Assembly (NCBI GenBank): GCA_902651635.1
Contig: CACRSC010000012.1
Span: 809,394 to 873,393, forward strand
Direction: 5' to 3'
DNA: 64,000 bases
From: Mastigamoeba balamuthi
Lineage: Eukaryota > Evosea > Mastigamoebida > Mastigamoebidae
Under the pieces are notes generated by a model. That model was not told where the DNA came from. It searched no databases and saw only the letters and a list, made by a program, of their open reading frames with translations. Shown here one piece after another: positions 43,262 to 53,479 of the stretch (position 1 is its first letter; the number at the start of each line of letters is the position of its first letter). Position numbers and translations under genes: made by a program.

Positions 43262-45353
43262 ATGTCCGACCTGTCTGCCGCCGAGCTCGAGGACGCCTGC
43301 ACCTGCTGGGTGTGCTTCGAGATGTTCATCGGTGCCACTCGCCCATACTCTCCCGCCTCCGGTTCTTCCGTCTCTCACCATCGCGTCCCGCAACCCCCAC
43401 CCCCTTCCCCTGCCCCGGGCCTGTCCGCAGAGCCGCTGACCCTGTACTGCGGCCACACCTTCTGTGCGTCTGTTCCCTCTGCCGCCCTCCTCTCGCAGCC
43501 CCGCCGCTGAGCTGTGCTGCTGTGCCCTCTCCTCCTGTGCGCACTCTGGGCGCCCCACGCAGGCAAGGACTGCGTCGTGCAGGTCTACAAGAAGGTGAGG
43601 GCCCTCCCCTCCAGTTGCTCACGCTGCAGCGCCCTGCTGACCTCCCTCCTCCTCGTCCCTCCCCCCCCCCCCCCCGTCCCCTCTGGCAGAATCCCGCGTG
43701 CCCCTTCTGCCGCAAGCCGTTCGGGCTGCCGCTGCCCCCCGTCTCGCAGTCGGTCATGCGCCTCGTGCGCCGCCTGCGCGAGCTCAAGAGCGGCGGGGCG
43801 GCAGCGGCCGCAGGGGGCGACGTCGAGATGGCCGCGCCGAGCTCGGAGCAGCAGGCGGGGGCCGGGCGGGAGTCGGGGCTGCTGGGGCTGGGCCCCGAGC
43901 TGCTGAGGGAGATACTCGCCCGCGCGGGGCCGCAGGGCGTCGCGAGGGCCTCCCGGGCCTGCAGGAGGCTCAGAGAGGCCTCCAACGACCAGCTGCTGTG
44001 GCGGGCGATGTGCCAGGAGCGCTGGCCCTTCTGCAGCGTCGACAGGTCCGTTTTCCTTTTCCCGTCAATTGATTCGGGAGGGTTTGGACAATTCAGTTCA
44101 ATTCAATTGGACGGGGTGATATCGCCATCAGGCACAAGAGCTGGAAGAGGGCGTTCGCGGCGAACAGGGCGGTGGGGCGCGGGTGGGAGGGAGGGCGGTC
44201 GGGCGACTTCCAGCTGCGCACGTACCGCGGGCACACGGACTACATCAGCGCGTTCTCGCTGTACCGCTCGGTCCTCGTGAGCGCCTCTGCCGACTCGACC
44301 GTCAAGGTCTGGCGCTCGGGCTCGGAGGAGGCCGTCCGGACCCTCGAGGGCCACGAGGGCCCCGTCCACTGCATGCAGTTCAACGAGGCCACGACGGCGA
44401 CGGGCGGCCAGGACTCGACGGTGCGCCTGTGGGACAGCTCGTGCGGCCTCCCGCTCCACGTGCTGCGCTGCGTCGCCCCCGTCCGCTCGCTGCGCTTCGA
44501 CGACACGCGCCTGCTCTGCGGCCTGCACAACGGCCAGCTCAAGCAGTGGGACGAGAAGACGGGCGTCGCCGTGCGCGCGATGGCCGGGCACGCGGCCTCG
44601 GTCTCCTCTGTCGAGTTCGAGGCCCGCGAGTTCCTCACGTGCGCTGCTGACGGCGTCAAGGTCTGGGACGCGGGCACCGGCGCCTGCAGGCTCACGATGC
44701 CCACGAACCCCATCTGCATGTCCCACGCATTCAACGAGGTCCTCACCGGCGACAGCGACGGCTCTGGTGAGACCCGCTCGCTCTGGCTCTCTTTATAAGC
44801 GACTGACGGACCCGGCTTCGGTTTGCAGTGCGGGTCTGGAGCCTGGTGAACGGGACGATGCTCGACAGGCTGCAGCACAGCCCGGGGCAGCCCGTCCTGG
44901 ACATCGCGTGCAACGGCAGGCACATCGTGTCGGCGTCGGCGGACGGGTCGATACGCGTGTGGGACTTCGCGACTAAGGCGCTGCTGCACACTCTCGTGGA
45001 CCACAAGGGCCCCGTGCACTCGGTGCAGGTCGACGACAAGAAGATCGTCAGCGCCAGCGCCGACATGGCCATCAAGGTGTGGAACCTCCGGACGGGCTTC
45101 CGCATGTACACGCTGCTCGGCGGCTCCCTCCAGCGCCGCGCCAACAACCCGTGCGCAGTCGCCGCCTCTGCACCACCGCGTTGTTGCAGTTGTCTCACGC
45201 CCTCGGGCGCTCCTTCCCTGCAGGCCGCACCCGACCAAGCCGGGGATCAGCGGCGTGGCCTACGACGAGACTCGCATCGCGGCGAGCATCAACTCGCTGC
45301 TGCGCATCTACGACTTTGAGTGCGTGCCAGAGGGGGTCCCCGCCGAGAACTGA
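43262..45353 (+). CDS. RING-F-box-WD40 protein, probable self-contained E3 ligase
   Basis: There are seven exons: 43262-43331, 43431-43463, 43563-43594, 43690-44045, 44132-44766, 44829-45150 and 45224-45353, giving 525 aa with every phase consistent. Residues about 13-60 form a RING finger (CTCWVC, then CGHTFCKDC, then CPFC). Residues about 110-160 form an F-box (GLGPELLREILARAGPQGVA, then LWRAMCQERWP). The remainder is a WD40 propeller of about seven blades (RTYRGHTDYISAFSL, SADSTVKVWRSG, DSTVRLWDSS, ADGSIRVWDFATK, ADMAIKVWNLRTG). FBXW proteins normally rely on the RING of RBX1 in the SCF complex. Here a RING precedes the F-box in the same chain, which is an unusual combination. Intron 3 carries a run of 14 C before its acceptor. 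Confidence 0.9.
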
Positions 45354-46232
45354 CGGACCGGCTAACGCTGGGCACATGAAGACCAACCCGGATGCGGGAA
45401 ATGCACAGCTCCTCAGTTGAAGTTCGTCTTCTTATGTGTGCAACGCTATATCCGGGAGCACATAGGTTGAAGTTGACTCCGCCAAAATGTACTGGGACCC
45501 ATAATGTTGTTGCTGACACGAGAAACGCGTAGAAGAAACACCGCCACTGGCACATATAAATAGTACGCTGGCGGTGAGATGGGACGACGGCGTGGTTCCC
45601 GTGGGTGCGCAACCACGGAAGCCACGAGGTTGCTCCCGGACCCGCCAGCTTGAAAGAGGCACGGTCCCAGTAGCACTGAAGGACGCCTGCCCACCCCTTC
45701 CAGCCGCTGCTGGTGGGGTGGGAGGAGTACTGGAGGCGCGACGGTGGCAGCTCCGGCTGACGCTCAAAACGAACGGACACGACCCCACAGAACGGCACCT
45801 AGAAGGCGCTCTGGGACCCACCGCGGGGGCCCAGGCAAAGCCTGCAGTGTCGGACTGTGTTTTTTGACCGCCTCTTCGCAGAAAAGAAAGACCAAGAGAT
45901 ATCTCGCACTACCTTACCTGGCCCTTCCTGGCCCTTCATAATCTTCGGAACATCTATCACTGATGCCCAATAATTGTTGGGCAGCATAGTATTAACTGAG
46001 TTCCCGATCTGGCGTAGAACCTCATCTCACCAATCTGTTCACTTGTTCACTTGAAGCCAAGCCTCCTGAGTTCTGTAGCACTGACAGGGACAATGTGCGG
46101 TTGGTGGTTGTGTGGACGGAAAAACAGAATAGAACTCCAAGGCGGTTTAGCGAGCATCACCTTTGTGGTTGTCTTTGTTGTGTGTGGTGTGTCTATCAGT
46201 CCTGTGGAGACCGTGGGGGCTCGCGAGCCTCG
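45354..46232. other. Convergent intergenic region holding a possible RNA gene
   Basis: About 880 bp between the 3' ends of the RING-F-box-WD40 and PAT1 genes. Open frames here are unrecognised. It contains a TATA-like box, strong inverted repeats and a T6 run (see the ncRNA entry), and an AGATATCT palindrome at about 45,897-45,904. Confidence 0.5.
45580..45865 (+). ncRNA. Candidate structured Pol III-type RNA of about 280 nt
   Basis: TATAAATA lies at 45555-45562, about 25-30 bp before a GC-rich 280-nt tract that ends in T6 at 45860-45865. Visible stems are a long hairpin at 45690-45722 (CCCACCCC with GGGGTGGG outside, CCAGC with GCTGG inside), a hairpin CCGTGG/CCACGG near 45599-45618, and a long-range pair GGTCCCAG (45663-45670) with CTGGGACC (45811-45818). 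The layout fits a U6-type Pol III gene. Size would suit SRP RNA or RNase P/MRP RNA. I could not match their conserved boxes with confidence; ACAGAA at about 45787 is only suggestive. The 5' end is estimated from the TATA spacing. Confidence 0.35.
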
Positions 46233-48621
46233 TCAATGGAGCAGGATGTGGTGCAGCGCGAGCACTGCCGGGTTCGACGCGCTCTGCTCGAGCCCCGCGA
46301 CACCCACGACGTACCCGATGACCGCCCGCAGCACCTCCTTCTGCTCGGGCGACGACAGCAGCGCCAGCGCGGCCAGCATGTTCCACACGGCGCTCGGCAG
46401 CGGCGCCGGGGGCGTCGGCGGCACGGCCGCCATGCCGGCGACCCTCGCCTTGTACACGCCGTGCAGCGCCTCGACGACGCTCCTGTGCGCCTGGCCGTAC
46501 GCCTCCCTCCACGCCGCGTGCGCCTGCTCCAGCGCCTTGACGTCCTCGTCCGTCGCGCCCTCGGGCAGCGCCTGGGGCGCCTTGTGCATCCCCAGCTCGC
46601 CGCCGCGCTGCAGCACCGCGCCCGCGACGCAGATCATCTCCTGCAGGGGAGGACGGTCATCAGTTTGTGGGCGCAGCGCCTTCTTCGCTGGGGCTGCGCG
46701 CACCGAGAGGCGCAGGAGGTAGGACCACTGCTCCGGGGTGCGGTAGGCGGTGACGAAGGCGTTGAGGAGGGCAGAGGCCTGCGGGGCGCTGGCGGCGCGC
46801 GAGGCCTCGACCATGAACTGGGCGATCTCGAGCTGCAGGTGGCGCAGGTCCGTGTTCGCCTGCGCCGGCACAAACGTCGCGAACGATCGCACGTAGCTCT
46901 GCGCGACGATGATGCGCTGAGACGTGGGCATCAGCTTCAGCGCGCGCAGCAGCATCGCCGCGCCCTTGCGCACGCCCAGCGCCTCGCTCAGGAACGTCGG
47001 CTGGTCGGTGCTGTGCGGGGGGAGAGAGAGCGCGCGAGTGAGCTGTGTGGTCTCGCTCGGCGTCCACTCTGCTCGGCTCACCAGAGCGCCGCGATGTAGA
47101 GCGCGAGGTTCTCGCCGAGGCCCATGCGGCGCTTCTTGAAGTACTCCTGGAGCAGCTGGAGGTTTCGCCTGCGCTCAGGTGAAGGGGCAGAGAGAGAGAG
47201 CTGAGGGGTCAGAGACAGCTGTGTGCTCTACGAGGGGTGGCGGACATGGAAGAGGCGGAGCTGATGAGCTTGTCGAGGTCCTCCGTGTCAGTGACGAGCA
47301 GCAGCGAGTTCTCGACGCCCAGCAGCGTGTTGTAGTGCTCGCCCCTCATCACGCCGATGTGGTCCGTCTCGTCTGGGCGCGACGAGGAGCAGCAGCTCGT
47401 CAGAGACGACGGGTGGGGGGAGGAGGAGGGCAAGCAGGGGCGCTCACAGGTCACGCCGCCCTCGTCCATGGTGAGCGACAGCATCGGCCTCGGCGTCTTG
47501 GACGTCACAAAGGGGATCTTGCCCAGCACGTAGGGGCTCGCTGTTGAGACGCGAACCGGGTGAGTGGGCCAGTGTGCGGTCGCGCGTGGCGTCTTGACGT
47601 ACGCAGCGCCTCGCGCTTGGCCGTGCGGACGACGGCGTCGGCGATGGGCTTGTGCTGCTGCAGGTACTGGAGCTGCTGCGCGGTCCCCAGCTGGCGCTCT
47701 GCACGAGCAAAAACGCCGCCCGCGTTGGTACAGCGAGCGCTTGGCGGGTGGAGAGAGGGCTGCGCACTGCTGAGGTAGTTGAGGCGGTAGTAGTCCTCGA
47801 CATAGGGGGCGGTCGAGCGCAGCATCTCGTAGTGCGCGGTGACGATGTCGTTGATCTCCGAGGCCTTCATGTACTTCTTGCCGCCCCTGTACTGCGTCGG
47901 CTCCGCCGGGTCGCGGATGAACGGCTCGTACGTCTGCTGCCTCACCGCCGGCTGGAAGCTCAGCTTGGGCTCCTGCGGCGCCTGCTGCTGCTGCTGCTCG
48001 CCCTCCTTCTGCTGCGCCTGGGGTGCCGCCTGCTGCTGCTGCTGCTGCAGTGGCGACGGCAGAGTTGCCGCCACAGGGGACGTCGGGACCTGCCAAGCGT
48101 ACGTCAGTGACACAGAGCCTCGCGGGACCAGCGCCGTGCCTTGGAGGGCTGCAGAGGCGAGAGGGGGACGCGGCCGGGGGACGACGGGATCTGGCTCTGC
48201 AGCGGCGAGGCCGCGGGGATGCCGAACGGCGTAGGCATCTGCTGCTGCCCGATCTGCGGGCTGCCCGGCTGCACCGCGGCGCGCGTCTGCGCCTGCACTT
48301 GGGCCGCACGCTGCGCAGCCATCAGCCTCGCCTCAAGGTCCGCCGCCGAGGTCACCACGGTGCGCTGCTGCTGCTGCTGGGCCGACTGGATCTGGAGCTG
48401 CGCCATCATGTGCGCGAGGGCCTCTGCCTGCTGCTGCTGCTGCGACGCCTGCGCCTGCGCCTGAGCCTGAGCCTGCGCGGCGAGCGCTGCCTGCCTCTGC
48501 TGCTGCGCTGCGAGGAGCTGCTGCTGCTGTTGCTGCTGGGCAAGCTGGGCGGCGTACGCCTGCTGCGCGAGCATCTGCGCCTGCGTGGGCGACATCTGCT
48601 GGCCCTGCCTGAAGACGTGCA

Positions 48622-48655
<34 letters not shown>

Positions 48656-49717
48656 GGGCTGCATCCTCATGGGCATCGCCTGGCCCCACCCCGACGGCGC
48701 CGTCTGCGGGGGCTGCTGCTGCGCTGCCACCGCCGATCCCCACCCGCTGCTGCCCGTCGCGGCCTGCGACCACACCGACGCCGACGTTCCCGCCACTCCG
48801 GTGCCCCACCCGCCAGCCGCCGGTCCAGTCTGCCAAGCGCACGGACGCGTGAGCACTGTCCGAGGAGGGGAAAGGCACGCAGGGCAGTGGCAGTGGTTCG
48901 GTGCAGGGCTCGTACCATGGGGCGCGAGGACCAGACAGAGGGGACCCACGGAGAGGACTTGAGCTGCGCCAGCGGCGTCTCAGACGGCCTGCGGCTCATC
49001 GGCGACGTCACCGCTGCCGGCGCAGGCGCTGCACAGCGTGGCGCACTGTCAGAGCCCAGGGGCGACGGGAGAGAGAGGGGGAGAGAGAGGGAGGGAGAGA
49101 GGGAGAGAGGGAGAGAGAGAGGGAGAGAGGAGGAGAAGGGAAAGGGGGAGACGGACCGCGCTGAGGAGAGGACTTGGCCGACGCCAGCTGCAGAGGTCAA
49201 AGGGAAAGAAGGGGGGAGGTCGGGTCGGTCAGAGCGCTGCCGCAGTGCGCGCACGGGCGAAGGGGGGGGCCACGCCGCACGTCGTCGTCGCGGAAGACAA
49301 AGGTCTCGAGGTTGTCGTCGTCGGCGCTCTTGGCGAGGGGTGGGGCGCCGCCTCCGCCTCCGCCGCCATCGCCTCCGGCGGCCTGCTCGGCCTCGCGGCG
49401 GATCTGCTCCATCATGTCGACGGCGCCCTGCTCCGGCCTCCATTCCTCGCCTGCGCCGCGCCGGGAGGAGCTCAGCGCGCCCGGGGCACAACGCGCGAAA
49501 GCGCGAAAAGCGGAGGAGGCAAGAAGAGGAGCGGCGTGTTTTCGCGATTTGGGTGAAGCGCAAAAGAAATTGATACAAATAGATGTTGTTGGCGCGCTCG
49601 CCACGGAGGGCACGCAAGCGGCGGGAAGCGGGGTAAAGCGGGCAGGCAAACGAGTGCAGGGGGGAACGGCGTACCGATGGTGGCTCCCGAGCCGAAAGTT
49701 TCCTCGTCGTCCGACAT
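46233..49717 (-). CDS. PAT1 mRNA-decay factor (P-body decapping activator)
   Basis: A multi-exon gene on the minus strand. It starts MSDDEETFGSGATIG at 49717 (exon 1 to 49675) and joins exon 2 at 49450 as GEEWRPEQGAVDMMEQIRRE. A very Gln-rich middle (about 48,830-48,140 and 48,050-47,960) has many poly-Gln runs encoded by CAG/CTG tracts. Then come ASEINDIVTAHYEMLRSTAP and YVEDYYRLNYL, the conserved Pat1 segment. VRTAKREALR, a region with VLGKIPFVTSKTPRPMLSL, and the helical C-terminal domain follow (LSEALGVRKGAAMLLRALKL, then AQSYVRSFATFVPAQ), where RKG-LL-RLL is the usual Pat1 signature. The stop is at 46233-46235. Pat1 bridges Lsm1-7, Dcp2 and Dhh1 at mRNA 3' ends. Not all exon borders were resolved. 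Confidence 0.85.
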
Positions 49718-49974
49718 GATAGCCAAACGAAAGGAAGACAAGAGAGAGAGAGCGCCGCAGAGCAAAGCAATCTTCCCCGATCTTTCCCGTATCTCCACGT
49801 AAAATCTCAGTCCCCGCCCAAGCACACACTCAAAAAAAGAGCACACGAACACAGTCTGCGAACAGGCGCTCTAACAGTCCTCTCTGGCATCGCTCGCGGT
49901 ATAGTTCAAGGGGGGTAAGACGAAAGGGGGAGATAAGGCGCTCTGCGGGGGTGGTCGGGGCGTGTGTCTCTGCT

Positions 49975-52900
49975 TCACAGGGGCTTGGGGTCGCAGTAGT
50001 CGTGCGAGCACTCGACCCAGCGGTCGGGGGTCAGGATCCAGCCCCTCTTGCCGTCGACGCTGTTGGGGTCGTAGTCGTCGTAGGCCACCGCCGTGTGCAG
50101 GTCGCCCATCATCGGCACCGGCGACGAGTCGGGCGCCCTGGCCGCGCATTCCTGGCGCTCGCCGGGCGTGAAGGGGTCCGTCCCCGACGTGTCGCCGCAG
50201 TACTGCGCCAGGTCGGGGAACGTGCTCGCCGCCTCCTCCGTGTCGGGCGCGGGCGACGAGTCCGCGGGGTCCAGCGAGTGGCAGTCGGGCTGCGACAGCG
50301 CCTGCGCCCCCAGGATCGACGTGTCGAGGCTGAACTCGAACACCTCGCGGTCCTGCGCGCCCCCTCCCAGCATCGCCTGCGTCAGCGCCTCCTGCGACAC
50401 CTCCACGACGCCAGAGAACCTGCCCCAGAAGCCCTTCCAGAACTGCACTGCCTGCGGGTCAAACTGCGACGCGGGTGCGAGGAGGAGCGTCAGTAGCGTC
50501 GTGAGCTCCGAGCCGACAAGGGGGGTTCGCACGCATGGCCTGATGACGATGGGCACAGAGGGCGGCGCGCGGAAGCGGGTGGGCGGTGGCCGCGGGGTGA
50601 TGACCTCCCTGCTCTGGCGCAGGTACTTCCGGCCCGACGACTGCGGCGGCGAGCGCAGCGTCTCGGCCGACATGGACGACGAGTCGAGCGCCTGGGCGTT
50701 GCGGACCGTCGGCGGCCGGTAGAAGGGATTCAGGAAGGCGCGCGGCGCCGAGAGGATCTGCGCCCAAAGCGAGGGTGCGGAGCCCGGGAGGGAGTTGTCG
50801 CAGCGCTCCTTGTGGTTGTTACACAGGAACGTGCCGTAGCGGCCCAGCAGCGCCTCCTCGATGATGACGATCAGAAGGTCCTCGTTGAACTCGAACAGCC
50901 CGAAGTTCTGCTTCATGAGCTGCCACACGCACTCGAGGAACTGCAGGAACACGGGCGAAGCCTCGTACGTCGTCGAGTTCTCGCGCAGGCGGTCGGTGAA
51001 CTTGTGCCCGAGCCGCAGCCACTCCTTCTCTATGAGCAGGATGAACCCGCGCAGCGTCCTGTAGTACGGGTCCATGCAGATCTCCGCCAGCGACGCCAGC
51101 TGCGCCGTGCGATCCCACGCGTCGCTGCAGTGGATGAACACCGAGCAGTTCTTCTCGTCCATCAGGTCCACGATCCGCGCGGTGCCCGCCAGTATCAATC
51201 TGTGCGAGCGGCACAACGTTATGATGGACAGGCACCGAGTGAGGCTGCGCCCAGCTGGGCCTCAGGGACGAACCTGAGGTAATCGAACCAGCCGGAGCTG
51301 CCGATCATCTGGAGCCAGGCGCACGTGGACGTGATGGACTTGGAGCGCGCGGCGAGGCAGGCGTCCCTGAGGCGCAGGTACGAGTCGCGCACGATGTGGA
51401 TGTTGGGCATGTTGAGGAACTCGAGGTTGCACCGCTGGTAGTACGACGACTTCTCGTACCCGCCGCCCAGCGCCATGTTGACGACCCCGTTGGCTGTTGG
51501 CAGAGAGGGTCGGCGCTTAGCAGAGGAGCGGACTCGCGCTGCGCTGCGGATGACGCGCACTGTACGGCCGGGAATCGAGGATGTAGAGGTCCTTGGCGTC
51601 GCTGTTGGCCAGGCGGATCGCCTCGAGGAGCGCCTCGTCCTTGGTGGACCGCGACGAGGGGAACCCGACCAGAGGCTGGCTCCCTGCACTGCAAGTGTGA
51701 GCAGCCCTACGACCCCTGCATCTGGGGGCAGAGGAGGACCTCTTGTCAGCGAGGCGCCCGAGGGGTGGACCCAGCTGAGGACGGGGACCCTGCCCTTGCC
51801 CCGGAACTTGGCCGCCTCGAAGAGCTCCTTGTCCAGGAAGCTCCGCGGGATCACGAGCACCGGGGGGTACGTGGGCGCCAGCGTGTAGTCCCTGTTGGTC
51901 TGCGTCGTCCTCCACGCGCACTGCGACGTGTTGAGGTCGAGCCCCATCCGCCTGTAGTCCGCGAGCACGTCCTCGACCTCCGCCAGCACAGCGTCGATGC
52001 GCGCCTTCACCGCCGGGGACAGCGGCTGGGGCACGTGCGAGAACGCGAACGCGTTCTGAATTTCGGGGAATGCGAGCCTCTTGATCACCTCCACCATTTC
52101 CCTGCGAGAGAAGGGAAGGGCCCCGCTGTAGAAGGCGCCACACGCGCACCACAGGAGTAGCGGCCCTACCTGCACAGCGCCGGGGTCTCGAACGTGAACT
52201 TCAACGAGGTCGGGAACGGCGACGGGTAATAAGGGCTCTGTGTCCGAGACCGCCGTCAGAACACACAAAAACCGCAAAAAAAAAAACAGCACAAGGAATA
52301 TTTCGAGCGAGCACTCGTCGGCCTTCTCCTGCCCGCCAAAGAGGTTGAGGTACTCCATGGCTCTCGACGGCTGCCCGCCTGCGCGGCGTCTGGCGCGTGA
52401 GCGCGGACAAATGGCGGCAGCCGGGGAATCGGGCCCGCACCTGCGACGACCTTAACGACGAGGCCAAGTGGGAACTCCCTGACGGCGGGCGAGTGCACCG
52501 GGGGGGCCTGCGGCTGGGCCTGGTGCAGCGGCTGGCTGCGGGGCGGCGCGACCGACTGCTGCAGGGGCGCCACGAGCGCCGACGAGAGCACGGCCTCCGA
52601 GGGCATCTGCATGAGCGAGACGTCGCCCCTGATGGGCGTCGTCGCCTGCGGGGCGGCGGGGGCGACGCCCGTGGCGACGAACACCGCGCGGAAGTTGGTC
52701 AGGTACAGGTGGCCCACGCGGTCGCCGGTCGTGACGTGCTTGACGCACTGCAGCAGCTCGCCCGACATGGCCTGCAGCTCCGCCCTCACCTCGCCCCTCT
52801 GCGCAAATTCTGGGAAATTGCCTGCGTTGAGAAAGAAAAAGGGGCTCTCTCCCATACCCACCCAAAATCAGAAACCGCGGAGGGGCGCCGCACGCATGCT

Positions 52901-53340
52901 TTAATGATGTCACCACAACGGCCGCCGTGAACATCAATGCAAAGCGGAAATGTGGTTTGCATCAGGGGGGAAAAAGTGTGCGGAGGCGCCCGCTTCGTGT
53001 GGTGTGTGCGAGCGGCGTGTGCCGTCGAAGGCATGCGGGGGGGGAAGCAAACAAGAAATGGGCCGCACCGCTCATATCCGCGAGGGCGACCTCGCAGTGC
53101 GACACCCTGCGGAGAGACACGGCCTCTGCGAGCGACACATAGCGCGCGCCGAGCTCGAGGTCGTAGAGCGACCTGACGGTGACGCGGGTCCCGCGCTGGG
53201 CCGCGCGCGCCGAGCGCGCGGGCGCCTCGACCACGAAATCCTCGCCCTGGAGAAGCAGCTGCGGGTCGCCGACGCGCATGAGCCTCTCCGCGACGGAGGC
53301 GGGCAGATCGAGAAATGACCGCGGTTGCCAGAAGAACATG
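49975..53340 (-). CDS. Myotubularin-family phosphoinositide 3-phosphatase
   Basis: A multi-exon gene on the minus strand, taken to start at the ATG at 53340 (MFFWQPRSFLDLPASVAER). A GRAM/PH region includes GELLQCVKHVTTGDRVGHLY and LTNFRAVFVATG. The phosphatase domain includes TLAPTYPPVLVIPRSFLD, DAKDLYILDSRPY, ANGVVNMALGGGYEKSSYY, NIHIVRDSYLRLRDACLA, and the active site VFIHCSDAWDRTAQLASLAE. Then LDPYYRT-type MDPYYRTLRGFILLIEKEWL and FLECVWQLMKQNFGLFEF follow, all classic myotubularin. The catalytic Cys and Arg of CX5R are present, but the usual Gly of CSDGWDR is Ala. The C-terminal tail (about 330 residues) is disordered and ends DYCDPKPL. Myotubularins remove the 3-phosphate from PI3P and PI(3,5)P2 on endosomes. 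The first exon assignment is less certain than the rest. Confidence 0.88.
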
Positions 53341-53430
53341 AGCGCGCAATAAAGCAAACCCCCCTTGAAATGGAGAAAGAAACCAGCAGAAGAATCTCGT
53401 CCGAAAAGATTCCGCAAATCTCCTCTGGGA

Positions 53431-53437
53431 GATATCT
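53431..53437. promoter_or_regulatory. GATATCT element in a 139-bp divergent promoter
   Basis: It lies 43 bp before the TFIIIC90-like ATG (53480) and 91 bp upstream of the myotubularin start (53340, minus). It is a member of the recurrent motif family. Confidence 0.4.
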
Positions 53438-53479
53438 GGTCTCTGTGTTTCTGAGCGCGCGCCCTGTTCCGTGGGTCAG

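Noticed and set aside
45289-45798. 169-aa minus-strand frame near a perfect AGATATCT
   Set aside because: It overlaps the last exon of the RING-F-box-WD40 gene and shows no domain. The same interval has stronger signals for a structured RNA.
45580-45865. Specific identification as RNase P or SRP RNA
   Set aside because: GGAAGCC and ACAGAACGGC resemble RNase P boxes, but the P4 pairing they should form is absent, and the SRP helix 8 motif is missing. It is kept only as an unclassified candidate.
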